From NCBI GenBank assembly GCA_015179025.1, contig WHUX01000003.1:682001-746000 (forward strand): a DNA stretch of 64,000 nucleotides, read 5' to 3'. Source of the stretch: Terfezia claveryi. Lineage: Eukaryota > Ascomycota > Pezizomycetes > Pezizales > Pezizaceae. The notes below the pieces were generated by a model, which worked only from the letters and a program-made list of their open reading frames with translations, searched no databases and was not told where the DNA came from. Shown in pieces: positions 19,681 to 30,122 of the stretch. Position 1 is the first letter of the stretch; each line of letters starts with the position of its first letter. The position numbers and the translations under genes are program-made.

Positions 19681-22641
19681 AAACCCGTATCTACAACACT
19701 GGATCAGTTCTACCGAGACTCCGAGGAGGAGTGTAGTATCCTACGCAACAACACCAGTACTTGCGGAGTACTGGCCAAGGCTGCGTTGAGGCTCTTCTAT
19801 TTCGGCAAGCAAACTGAATTCGAGTATAGCAGGTTACCGGCATCAGAGAAGGCAGTTGTTAGAAAGATTGTATCAAAGAACTTCACTACGACCACCTTGC
19901 CGAAGGTGGTATTGGAGTTATCAGCAGAGAACCTCAAACGACATCCCGAGTTGTACACAAACCAAGGAAAGAACGACCAAGGCCTTATACCCCCAATCTT
20001 CTTCCTTGAGTGGACTCAGGACTCGACCACATATCAACGATATCTACAGGCTTTCTGTGAGAATCCAACAATAGCCGTATCCTTGCGAGAACACAAGCAG
20101 CGAGAACATGAACAGCCCGAGTTTCAGCCAGAATTGAGGAAGGTAGAAGACAAGTGGGTAGAAGACGAGATGGCTGCCCAGGCTGAACAGTTGCGAACCC
20201 AATACATTACGTCCATTATTAACAAAGAGTTTAATGGGACTGCGAAGTTCAAGGGGTTTCAGAGATCCTTTGAAACTATGGTAAGGCTGCATGATAATGC
20301 AGGATCGGTAGAGAACCGAGCAGCTATGGACGACGAAATGAAGCGAGAACTCTTGCTGGCAATATTGAAGGATCCAACCACACCACCAGCAAAAGGAATA
20401 GATGGGCGGAAGTTTATAGGAGCTCAGTCGTGGTTGGCAGAACAGGAGGAAGACGATATCGCTACCTACCAACAGCTCGCACAACGATTGAATGAGAAAT
20501 ATGGGGACAGAGATGAAGAAACGACACCACAGCTGGTGGCTATCCAGCTGAAGATCCTCAAGCAAGAAGGAAAGCCAGTTGATGAGTATGTGGCCTGCTT
20601 TGAGGACATCAGGGATAAGGTGTCAGCAACGCAGTTGGCTACTATCATGACACCCTATAACCAGATCGAGACGTTTGTTTCTGGCCTGGATCCGGCACTA
20701 ATGAAGTTGTATGTGAAGGATAACAGGGAGTTTCGAAGTGAGACGTGGGAAGAGACGAAGAAGAAGGTCAGAACAGCGGAGGTAAAGCACAAGCTAGGGG
20801 AAGACCCGATTTTTGCGGATAACCGGAAGAAGTACAAGGCGGGCAGCTCTGCTAACCCCACGACCGAGGATTTCGACCAATCAGCGAAGCGGCACCGACA
20901 ACAAGCCGCTAAATACCAACAAGAAAAGGCCGAACTGCAGAGAAGGCTTGACGAGGCTTTAGGTAGAGAGAAAATGCTAGTCGAATCCCAGAAAAAGCTC
21001 ATGAGTGGCAATACGGGAAATACGGGCAATAATGGAAATCCGGGAAATACGGGCAATAATGGAAATCCGGGAAATGCAGGAAATCCAGTTTCAGGGAATC
21101 CTAGGAGTTCGGGAAACCGACAAGGAAACGGAGGCAACCCAAGGATGACACAGGTATTGTGTTGGAATTGTTGGGAGTTTGGTCACCACGCGGGAGCCTG
21201 TAAGGAAGCAGCAAGGAATGACGAAGAACGAGAACAACTGCGAGTTCAGAAGGGTGTCCCAGCCCCAACCGCATGGCAACAACGGATAGCCACGGCAAGA
21301 ATGAGCAATCTGACAATCGAATCAGCAGCACGCACCCAAGGGTTATATGAAGAGGAGGAGTATGAGTTTGGGTTTGGGATGACGGTAGAGATTCATCAGG
21401 CCCGAGATACCAGCATTCATCAGGCCCGAGATACCAGTACGTATCAGGCTCGAGACATTGAGGTTCACCAGACTGGGGATAGAGGTGATCTCCAAGCTTA
21501 CCCAGCTAGAGGAAATCCAGATACTATATACCCATCACCAGCCGACAGGCGCAAGACCCGCCAACAACGAGGCCAAGAGAGGCCTTTTGTTCAAGCAGAC
21601 AAGTGGGTAGAAGATACAGTGATAACGGTACCAATACGCCAGTTATGTACGGAGTCAGCTGAGTTCAGGGAAAAGCTCTTTAAAAGCTTAAACCCACCAC
21701 AAAACCAGGCGGAGCCAGAGTCTGAGAACGAACGAGAAGTGCCGCAGCCGGCCAATACGAGAAGGAACATACCGAGGAGAGAGCCTCAACCTCAGCCTCA
21801 ACCTCAACCCGAACCAGAGCTCATTTCGGACCCAGAGTCGGAGTCGGACGAAATGGAGGATACTATAAGAGTGCAGCCACCGAGAAGGGCGAATGTGGCA
21901 GCTAAAGAAGAAGAGGAACAGGAATGGTCACCGGCCTTCCTTGTAGGGGCTTTCTTTGGGAAAACCTTCAACCAAGATGTTTTATTAGATTGTGGAGCAA
22001 CGTGCTCGTTGGTGAGTCCAGAACTGTCTACTAAGATCTTGCGGGAGAATACAGGATATACAGTGATCAAGCCAGAACGAGAGATGAGTGTTACTGGAAT
22101 TGGAGGAAAAAGTACCGTGGAAGGGTGGGTGAAGATAGTTATTGACTTGGGGAAAGGAGTGGTGGCAGAGCATACCCTACTAATTTGCAGAGTGGGCGGG
22201 GGTTATGAGGTTTTGCTGGGAAAGCCGTTCCTGGCTATGATTGATGCAAAAGTCGGTATGCGCCATGATTATATCGAAGTCCCAAGAATGAATGGCCCAC
22301 CTATACTTCTAGAGGGAAGGAGATATGTCGGAGGCCGCAAATGGATGTTTTCGGAGACTGCCAAAAGTGAGAAATGCCTGATCTATGCTACTACCGACTA
22401 TAACCCATATACAGTAAAGCATCTGAAGGTGACCCCTCGAGTGCTAGCACGCGCATTAGCCATTTGGGTGGAGGTTGCGGATGAAGGGGTTGGGTTGCGA
22501 GCGGATGAAGGGGTTGGGTTGCGAGCGGATGAAGGGGTTGGGTGCGAGCGGATGAAGGGGTTGAGATGGGAAATAGGTCGGCCTTGGAAGAGAGAATGCA
22601 GAAGGCCATTTCACAATATTTTGCCAGAGTTGGAAAACTGA
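19681..22641 (+). CDS. gag-pro: Ty3 Gag and aspartic protease
   Basis: The frame is open from just after a TGA at 19678 to 22641, but has no ATG in its first ~490 nt. The coding character begins before the first TTG at 19786, so initiation is unclear: a non-AUG start or a lost ATG. Gag has a charged, helical capsid-like region and a glycine/asparagine-rich tract (repeats of GNTGNNGNP at about 21009-21090). A CCHC zinc knuckle (CWNCWEFGHHAGAC) follows at about 21159-21200. A short QARDTS repeat, a PQPQPQ stretch and the protease (LLDCGATCSLV; Asp in DCGA) come next. The frame ends in repeats of ADEGVGLR (22478-22560). Protease therefore lies with Gag rather than with Pol. Confidence 0.85.
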   Translation, partial: KPVSTTLDQFYRDSEEECSILRNNTSTCGVLAKAALRLFYFGKQTEFEYSRLPASEKAVVRKIVSKNFTTTTLPKVVLELSAENLKRHPELYTNQGKNDQGLIPPIFFLEWTQDSTTYQRYLQAFCENPTIAVSLREHKQREHEQPEFQPELRKVEDKWVEDEMAAQAEQLRTQYITSIINKEFNGTAKFKGFQRSFETMVRLHDNAGSVENRAAMDDEMKRELLLAILKDPTTPPAKGIDGRKFIGAQSWLAEQEEDDIATYQQLAQRLNEKYGDRDEETTPQLVAIQLKILKQEGKPVDEYVACFEDIRDKVSATQLATIMTPYNQIETFVSGLDPALMKLYVKDNREFRSETWEETKKKVRTAEVKHKLGEDPIFADNRKKYKAGSSANPTTEDFDQSAKRHRQQAAKYQQEKAELQRRLDEALGREKMLVESQKKLMSGNTGNTGNNGNPGNTGNNGNPGNAGNPVSGNPRSSGNRQGNGGNPRMTQVLCWNCWEFGHHAGACKEAARNDEEREQLRVQKGVPAPTAWQQRIATARMSNLTIESAARTQGLYEEEEYEFGFGMTVEIHQARDTSIHQARDTSTYQARDIEVHQTGDRGDLQAYPARGNPDTIYPSPADRRKTRQQRGQERPFVQADKWVEDTVITVPIRQLCTESAEFREKLFKSLNPPQNQAEPESENEREVPQPANTRRNIPRREPQPQPQPQPEPELISDPESESDEMEDTIRVQPPRRANVAAKEEEEQEWSPAFLVGAFFGKTFNQDVLLDCGATCSLVSPELSTKILRENTGYTVIKPEREMSVTGIGGKSTVEGWVKIVIDLGKGVVAEHTLLICRVGGGYEVLLGKPFLAMIDAKVGMRHDYIEVPRMNGPPILLEGRRYVGGRKWMFSETAKSEKCLIYATTDYNPYTVKHLKVTPRVLARALAIWVEVADEGVGLRADEGVGLRADEGVGCERMKGLRWEIGRPWKRECRRPFHNILPELEN

Positions 22642-25600
22642 CAAAGTCAAGGAAAAACGGGGCTTGGGCGGGAAACCTAGTATTGAGAACGTCCGAGGAA
22701 CAGCACGTTCATCAACTGGAACGAGCGGAAGGTGAAGATATTTTCGACGATATGCCTACTGGGATCGATGAGGGAATCGAGGACGTGGTCATTGGAGATA
22801 TCACCTGGAAGGTCAATTTGGAGGGAGTATCAGAGATACAACGAAGGCGACTATACCGGATATTGGAAGAAATCAGGCCATGGGTGGCTACTAACGTGCT
22901 TGAGATGAGACACACGCATATCCTCAAACACCGGATTCAGCTAAAAAAAGACGCAAGGACGAAGGTTCAGAATCGAAAGGTCCGGTTAGCACATAAAGAG
23001 CGGGAATGGTTAGTAGGCTATTTGGCCAAGCTAGAGGAAGCCAATTTGATATCACGCATCCGAGAAACAGAGATGTCATCAGATATCAAACTAGCCATCA
23101 AGCATAACTCAGCAGATCCGTTTAGACTCTGCATAAACTATATCTTCTTGAACTCGATTTCGGAGAAGGGAGTTGGCCAATTAAGAGGCCTAGATGAGGT
23201 GCTACAAGCCCTGGCGGGGAGGCTTGTCTATAGCGGCATTGATGGGTTTTCAGGGTATTACTGCATACCAATGGATCATGACTCAATATACTTGACAGCA
23301 TTTATAGTACCAGGAGAAGGAGCATTCGTTTGGAATTATATGCCTTTCGGATTGCAGGGTGCCCCAGGCACATATTCAGATTTCATGCGTATGGTTTTTG
23401 GAGATGTAGTCGGGCCTAACCTACAGTTCTACTTAGACAATCTCGATACGGCGAGTGGACAACCAGGAGGTCAGCTGAATAAAGCCATTGATGATCAGCT
23501 AGATTTATTAGAATTTGTGGTTTTTCCAAGGTATAGGAAAGCAAATGCCTCTATTAACCCAAGAAAATCACCTCTACTTATGCGGACACAGAAGATGCTA
23601 GGGCATGTGGTATCTCAGAGAGGAATCTCCAAATCACCGGAATTGGTAGATAAGTTTTCCACCTTGTTTAGAACACCAGTTACCAGCCCAGAGGATATCG
23701 AACGGAGCCTAGCTGCAATCCGATGGCTGGCAAAATTCATTCCGAGCTTATCTGATAAAACCAAGTTCATGAGTGAGAAACTACGAGGGTGGAAGGGGGG
23801 AGTTAGAGCAGGTATACAGCCAGGCCCGAAAGGTAGAAAGGGCAAAAGGATGCCAGGGAAAGACTATGTTTTTGAGTGGACAGAAGAAGATCAGCTGAGA
23901 ATGATGGAATTGGTCACGGATATCCAAATGAATGTTACTCTGCAGGTGTTCGACCCAGAACGCCCAGTGGTAATGATGTTTGATGCAAGCCCATGGGCGA
24001 TCTCGTGCGTTATCGGGCAGCTGGCTCGCAAGGACAGCAAGGACAGTGAGGTCACTCCAATGGATCGGTATCGAATGGTTATCCCTTCTACCTTCTTATC
24101 AAAAGCGCTCAACAAAACCCAGGAGAGATGGGCACAAACCGAGAAGGAAGCCTATGCAGTATACTACTTCACTAGTAAGAATCGGCATCTTCTGTATGGA
24201 ACACGGATTTTCTTCTATACAGATTGCCAGTGTTTGACCTATATCTATAACCTGAGATCCACCAATAACAAGATAAATCGGTGGGTACTGGCTCTGCAGG
24301 AGTTTGACTTCACTATTCATCATGTACCGGGTCGGACCCTTATCGTGCCGGACGCGTTGTCTAGAGTGCCGAAAGAACTGCTAGAGGAGGTAGAGAGAGC
24401 GGAATGGGAAAACATCAAGCGAGCTGGCGAGGAAAAGCGAGCTGGCGAGGAAAAGCGAGCTGGCGAGGAAAAGCGAGCTGGTGAGGAAAAGCGAGCTGGT
24501 GAGGAAGTGGCAACGGGAGAGGTGTTGGTAGCGGAAGGATCATGGGATAGTTGGAGGTCGGGAATTAAGAGATTTCTTTTGTCTGGTGATTTTGCAGGTG
24601 ATTGGAGAAGCGCGGATAGGGCTAGAATTCGGAAGATGGCAAGAAGGTATAGGATGGAAGAGAATACGGGAAGGTTAATGCTGGAGGGATATGACAGTAT
24701 TTGGAGAGCGGTCCCTACACAAACCCAGATTTCTACTCTCCTAACAGCTTTTCACGATTCCGCATGCGCTGGCCATTATGCAGCAGAGATTACTTACCGG
24801 AAGATATTGGAAGCAGGATATGCTTGGCCAACAATGATCAAAGACTGCCGACAATATTGTAGGTCTTGTGAGAGATGCCAAAAATGCCAGGACCTGGTAG
24901 ATTTCCCGGTTGAACCACTCAGGCCTATCGTGATGCTTGAGCCTTTCGAGATAATTACTATTGATTACGCAGGACCGTTTGAACCAGCGGGAGGTCACGT
25001 TTATACTCTGGTGATGATTGAGAATATGACCGGCTTCTTGGATTTGGCCTCTTGCAGGTCTGCAACAGGAGAAGCTACGGTGAAGATGCTGGATATATAT
25101 TGCGCTAGGCATGGGTTTCCAAGAGTCATACGTACAGACAGAGGCCCTCACTTCCATAACCATGAATGCATGGAATGGGCAGAAGAGAATGGAGTCCGAT
25201 GGGTATTTGCAGGCCCAGGAACGGCAAAGACACAAGGAAAAGCGGAGAGAGCTATTCGGTCAGTTAAACGGTCCATAGCTAAGCTTGCAAACCAAGATCC
25301 GAAGGCTTGGAAAAAGCTTCTTCAACCTACGCAGTTCTCCTTCAACTCGAAAATTGGTCAATTGGGTTATTCGCCTTTTCAGCTACTATACGGATATCAG
25401 CCGAGGTCAGCTATCCAGAACCTGGTGTTGCCAATGGAGGTGGGGAGGTATGAGGACAAAATGGTATTCCTCAGGAACGAGAAGTTGGACGAGATTAGAC
25501 ACTTAGCAACCGAGAGGCAATTGAAGGCTTGGGAACACCGTGTCGAACAATACCAGGCCAAACTGAGGGATCACCACTATCTTGTTGGCGATTTGGTACT

Positions 25601-25787
25601 GTTCCAAAACTATTCTAAGAGGCATAAGCCGGGGAGCCCGTGGGAAGATAGATGGAAGGGACCGGCACGAATCACATATATCACATCGAAGGGGAAGATC
25701 GACTTCCAAACGACCAATGGGACGATACATAAAGGTTGGCATACAGACCGAGTGAAGCCGTTTATCCTGAGGGAATTGGCAGCATAG
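22542..25787 (+). CDS. pol: Ty3 Pol: reverse transcriptase, RNase H, integrase
   Basis: This 1,081-codon frame overlaps the gag frame by 100 nt in the -1 frame. The first conserved part is reverse transcriptase, with SGIDGFSGYY and MPFGLQGAP, but the catalytic box reads YLDN instead of YLDD. RNase H follows (FDAS, KEAYAVYYF, YTDCQ, PDALSR). An AGEEKR repeat (about 24420-24506) forms the linker. Integrase has an HHCC zinc finger (HDSACAGH...CRSCERC) and the D,D-35-E core (IDYAGPF, RTDRGPHF, KAERAIRSV). The C-terminus (GPARITYITSKGKI) resembles the usual small barrel; no chromodomain is seen. The missing second Asp should abolish polymerase activity. Confidence 0.9.
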   Translation: MRADEGVEMGNRSALEERMQKAISQYFARVGKLTKSRKNGAWAGNLVLRTSEEQHVHQLERAEGEDIFDDMPTGIDEGIEDVVIGDITWKVNLEGVSEIQRRRLYRILEEIRPWVATNVLEMRHTHILKHRIQLKKDARTKVQNRKVRLAHKEREWLVGYLAKLEEANLISRIRETEMSSDIKLAIKHNSADPFRLCINYIFLNSISEKGVGQLRGLDEVLQALAGRLVYSGIDGFSGYYCIPMDHDSIYLTAFIVPGEGAFVWNYMPFGLQGAPGTYSDFMRMVFGDVVGPNLQFYLDNLDTASGQPGGQLNKAIDDQLDLLEFVVFPRYRKANASINPRKSPLLMRTQKMLGHVVSQRGISKSPELVDKFSTLFRTPVTSPEDIERSLAAIRWLAKFIPSLSDKTKFMSEKLRGWKGGVRAGIQPGPKGRKGKRMPGKDYVFEWTEEDQLRMMELVTDIQMNVTLQVFDPERPVVMMFDASPWAISCVIGQLARKDSKDSEVTPMDRYRMVIPSTFLSKALNKTQERWAQTEKEAYAVYYFTSKNRHLLYGTRIFFYTDCQCLTYIYNLRSTNNKINRWVLALQEFDFTIHHVPGRTLIVPDALSRVPKELLEEVERAEWENIKRAGEEKRAGEEKRAGEEKRAGEEKRAGEEVATGEVLVAEGSWDSWRSGIKRFLLSGDFAGDWRSADRARIRKMARRYRMEENTGRLMLEGYDSIWRAVPTQTQISTLLTAFHDSACAGHYAAEITYRKILEAGYAWPTMIKDCRQYCRSCERCQKCQDLVDFPVEPLRPIVMLEPFEIITIDYAGPFEPAGGHVYTLVMIENMTGFLDLASCRSATGEATVKMLDIYCARHGFPRVIRTDRGPHFHNHECMEWAEENGVRWVFAGPGTAKTQGKAERAIRSVKRSIAKLANQDPKAWKKLLQPTQFSFNSKIGQLGYSPFQLLYGYQPRSAIQNLVLPMEVGRYEDKMVFLRNEKLDEIRHLATERQLKAWEHRVEQYQAKLRDHHYLVGDLVLFQNYSKRHKPGSPWEDRWKGPARITYITSKGKIDFQTTNGTIHKGWHTDRVKPFILRELAA

Positions 25788-25958
25788 CAATGTGGGGATA
25801 GGGTGGATGGATGAGGTAGAATATGTCGTTAGTTCATCTTCGCTCTTTAATATGTCGTTAGTTCATCTCCGCTCTTTAGTATGTGGTTGGGTTAGTTTTA
25901 TTTTTTTAGCTAGAGCTTTGTTGTTACGGGACGGTCAGGATGATTCCTAACCATCCCT

Positions 25959-25970
25959 GATGAAGGGGGG
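25959..25970 (+). promoter_or_regulatory. polypurine tract
   Basis: GATGAAGGGGGG immediately precedes the 3' LTR, the position where plus-strand DNA synthesis is primed. Upstream, near 25819-25880, a ~33-bp unit containing ATGTCGTTAGTTCATC is tandemly repeated. Confidence 0.7.
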
Positions 25971-26271
25971 TGTTACGGGCTGATATTTGCCCGATAAGGA
26001 GGCCAGTGGATCGGGTGTATTTTAGCTTTCCGAGTTGTTTGCATTAGATAGATAACGTTACTAGCTTAGTTTAGTCAGTGTCAGGCTACGAGGAGGTTAT
26101 AAAGGCCCCTCCTGGCTGGTGGAATAAGAATCAAGTCTCGCACGCTCACTGAGACGAAGAAAAAGAGTCACACTGAACTGAACTGAACGGAACACAATCC
26201 ACACACGCCGTCAAGCTATTATCAAGCCAAAGAGCCCTGGTCATCGTGAGGGTTTCTTTTGTCGCTTAACA
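25971..26271 (+). repeat. 3' LTR
   Basis: 301 bp, matching the 5' LTR at every position compared by eye, followed by the CTAC target duplication at 26272-26275. Confidence 0.95.
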
Positions 26272-26275
26272 CTAC

Positions 26276-29200
26276 GTTCGGTGGTTTTACTGACTCGACG
26301 ATTTCAGGTGAGACAAGTCAGTGGCCTCTCTCGAGCTCCATTCACCCAGCTACGGCTGGCGGTTATCTAACTATATTAAGCAAGATTTTACTGCAGCTTT
26401 AATCATTTCTATAGAATTGGAAGTTGCGAAACCATCAAGGCCACCTGGTCTCATGGCATTAATGGTGAGCGGAGTTATTACCGATCCCAACTATCTTGCA
26501 GTTTATCACGAACCCTAGCTTAAGCGGTTACCGAAGTTTCTGCAGGGCGACCGTTACGCTAACTACTATATGTATTAGTTCCCGACATCTGACATCGACT
26601 CTCAACGTTTGCATCGTTCTGCATTTGTGCCAATCGATATTCATTGCTATATGCGACTATGATAGCTAGCCAGGGACAAGGATAACTACCGGTAATGGGA
26701 AATAATAACCGACAGAGTAACTGTCATCCTGTATATCTGTTGTGAAATCAATGTCCGGCTATCTATATTGGACGCAATATTTCCCTTCATCCGGAATGCA
26801 GTAGATCTGTTCGCAAGTTGCCAAAGCCATATAGCTAGAATTTGCCTTCAGCCCAAGATCTCCTAGGTAACACCACGTTTCGGAGTACCGTCTTCACATT
26901 GATATCAACTCGGCTAGCGAGAGGGAAATTTACGCAAGGGATATATATTAAGTATGCGATTTTGGGGCAGGCCTCCTGTGCGACTCCTCTGAAAACAGTT
27001 CAGATAAGCGGTGGCAATATACTAAAATCGAAATAACTAATGTATACTGCGAAGGTAAGTAATTGCGAAGGTGAACCTTATTTTTCGATCCCACGTAATT
27101 GCAGTGCCTTCGAGTCTCGGCTCTAAGCGATGTTCGTTTGTTGACCTCGCCGCAACAAGGAAGGTCCGATTCCTACCATTGCGAGTACACAAGGCTACGG
27201 TGAGCTGCGTCGAGTCTCGCACTAGGAAAGGTAGAACAGGATGGCAGGAGAGGCTGAGCGGGGTTAATATTCATCATTTGGCGGAGTGAAAAGACCTCCG
27301 CATCCGTTGATGATGAACTCCAAATTGGTCTTGCGTTATTCCGCAACCAACTTACGAACTACGGGATTAGAGTAGAATTGCATATATATTTTGCTTTCTG
27401 TTTTAACCCACATTGCTTTTACATTATTATTAGGCTACGAATGCGGATATGACCTTGATTTAAACCCTCGCTGTGTACCACAAAAAGAGCTACGTACAAT
27501 TTCCCTGTTTGATACAGTCTGGTTCCAAGTCTCGTTGTATGCATCCTGGACACTTTCTGAACCAGCTGTACTGTATGTACAGTACAAGGACATACGGAGT
27601 AGGTAAATGTAATGCAATAGTTAATCTGGTTGGCACAAACCCTCCTAAAATAGTGGCCCTTTCTGAATCGTGGTGGGGTATGTAAGATTACGAGGTTATT
27701 GAGCGGAGGAATCTTGAAGAGAGAAGAGTGTGTATATTCAAATGATAACGGAGCTATCTAGATATCGCTATAAGTCTTAATGCTTACGGTCCTAGTGCTC
27801 TGGTTCTAAAGAGATGTTTTTCCTGCGTACTTTCCGGCTCTTTTATCCATCGCAGTCCTTTCCCAATTGCCCCGATTAGGGATCCCGGCATTACTCCCTG
27901 CATTCCCAATTGCCTTCTTTCGGTTGCTTACTCCCGTGACCCTTCATAGGTACTAGCGAGAGTTATTTCACAACAGGGTATGGCATACCATTTGGCGGGG
28001 AGCTTGTGCCAACCACATCCCTGCATATATATATAGTTGTCCAATGCTTGCATAGGCCGGCTTACTTAAGTTATAGACTTCGGGTGATGTGACTTTAAGG
28101 TTATTTAACAAATACAAGCTTCTTACACATTGCCAATAATCTGGAACCCAAAGCAAATATATGCAGCTGGTTCCGAAGAATTCTGCTGCTACAACTTTCT
28201 CCTCTTTTTCTCTATGCAGTCATTAACTTACCAATATTAATTGCTAGTGCTGACGCTCTGACTGAATATGAGATATCATTCACAGTCATTAAGCTATAGA
28301 CGAGTGGGTTGTACGGAATGTGTACCGCAGATCATGCACTTGCACGTGTGGGATTCTGTACTGATCGAAACATTATTCAAAAGTTAGATCGCCCCTCTCG
28401 CACCCCTCCCGCACCCCTCTGGAAGCATGCGCCTGCATCCTAAGCCTGCATGGATAGTATTCTCCCTCTTTGGGCGTAGGGGTACCAATCATGTTGCAGG
28501 TGGTCAAACGTTATGTGAATCAATTTGTTCTTCGTTATACCTTAAGCATCTGGTTTCTCGTTCACACAACCTGACTTGGCAACGGGGGTGCCGCTCGATA
28601 ATAGTTAACGTTACTATGTCCGATGGCTATCACAATTTGATACGAAACATTTGAACGGACTTGGATTGGCGGTGATCAGTGCCCAGCTCTGTATCCAGTA
28701 CCTATATCAACAAGGGATTCTACCAAGTGATACTGTATACGCAGATTATACATCCGACTGACACATTAATATTTCCATGAGAATTAAGTGAGATAGTTCA
28801 AACTAGCCAGCCTAGAGGAGGAAGCTATATTACGGCCAGCGCTTCGCAACAGAAACTCTAAACCACAGGTGCAGTAAGACCTGCGAGGAATGATGTGCAG
28901 AGTGTGTGTTAGTTTCTCCGTCTAAACTACGCTACAGCTAATATGGTATGAATATGAAACCTACGGGTGGAGTTGCTGAATACGAAAGCAGCATCCAAAT
29001 GCAGCACGTGAGCTATCCAAGCAAAGCAACCATGTGGTACGGAGTATGCTACCACACATCCCTTGAATAATAATAGAGTACCCCTTCCAGTGTACAGTCC
29101 GCCCAGCAGAATGTTGTGTGTCTTGAAGCAAAAAGTACGTAGTATGCCTTTGCCTAAAGCACAACGATGAGATGCCACACTTATAAATGAGGATGGTGAA

Positions 29201-29299
29201 GCTGTACCTTTACCACGCATGGCTACTATTGGATCGGAATGGCTGGTCTATATTCATGTAAATACTTCTTCTCCTTAATCATCTTCTGATTCTGAACCA
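26276..29299. other. 3-kb spacer without a recognisable gene
   Basis: Copies of the short dispersed motif lie at 27622-27646 and 27996-28016. The DNA just after 26275 was adjacent to the M28 aminopeptidase promoter before the retrotransposon inserted. No gene was recognised. Confidence 0.4.
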
Positions 29300-30034
29300 C
29301 AAAACCTACTATCCCACCCGGCAAGCCCGAACTGCAAGTCCAGCTTCTTCTCCATCATTAAATTCTTCGCATGAAAATTAAGAATCTAATGATTCTATGC
29401 AGGAAGACATCCAGTCTCATCATTCTTCAAACAATAATGCACAATCTCATAGAGAAGATCTATAATTGCTGCCGGACTGTGAAGACCTGCTACAATGATC
29501 TCAAAAAATACCTCTAAGCTCATAAGAATATGGTGAAGTGGTGTAAAGAACAACATCATATTGACGGCTTTTCCTATTGGTGATGTTTCCAGTGTGTATA
29601 TATAGACATGGTACTAATGACCGACGTCTCTATTGTCTTTTGCGACTACTTTATTCCGACCAACATGCCTTATGAACTACATATGGCTCATTAGATTGGC
29701 ATCATCCAATTCGTGAGCTTCTATGCATTCCAGACTCATTATATGAACCCAATACTCCAATTCTAAAGGGATTTAATATTCCTACTTCTGAGTGTTCGTG
29801 GCCTGATATTGCACTACAATATATTATATCGTGCCATACTGCTCTCAGTTTATATCCTGAAATTTCGAAATCTGTTTTCCGCCTTCTCCATTCATTTTTC
29901 ACCTGGACTTACTTACTGTATACTAGAATTCCTTATCGTCTTTCTCATTTCTTACCTCACTTTCATACACCTTTGAACTGTCCGTTTTATTTTTACACTC
30001 CGCTACGTTAATTTTATGTACATATCCGCCGGAG
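29300..30034 (+). pseudogene. degenerate coding stretch next to a LINE tail
   Basis: Broken plus-strand frames read as a coherent peptide-like sequence (LLCIPDSLYEPNTPILKGFN, then CHTALSLYPEISKSVFRLL and FFTWTYLLYTRIPYR), interrupted by stops. No family was recognised. It is followed directly by a LINE-type 3' tail and so may be a decayed transposon-encoded protein. Confidence 0.35.
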
Positions 30035-30122
30035 CTGATAGCTTCACTTGTCTTGTCCTAAATTCACTTGGGTTTCCGGGTGGCTCACCATGGATCCCTC
30101 ACCAGGACCGCATGTGAGTACT
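30035..30122 (+). mobile_element. LINE-type 3' tail, copy 5
   Basis: GGGTTTCCGGGTGGCTCACC and GGACCGCATGTGAGTACTG match the terminal block of copies 1-4. The A-rich end is absent. The preceding ~25 bp also match the CGCCGGACCTGACAG region of copy 3. Confidence 0.5.

Larger units (their letters stand above)
19335..26271 (+). mobile_element. full-length Ty3/gypsy LTR retrotransposon
   Basis: The 6,937-bp element has two 301-bp LTRs that look identical throughout, TGTTA...TAACA ends and a CTAC target-site duplication (19331-19334 and 26272-26275). It contains a primer-binding-site candidate, a gag-protease frame, a pol frame with reverse transcriptase, RNase H and integrase in Ty3 order, and a polypurine tract. 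Identical LTRs mean recent insertion. Yet the gag frame lacks an early ATG, gag and pol are out of frame, and the reverse transcriptase active site is altered, so it may have moved using another copy's proteins. Confidence 0.95.
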
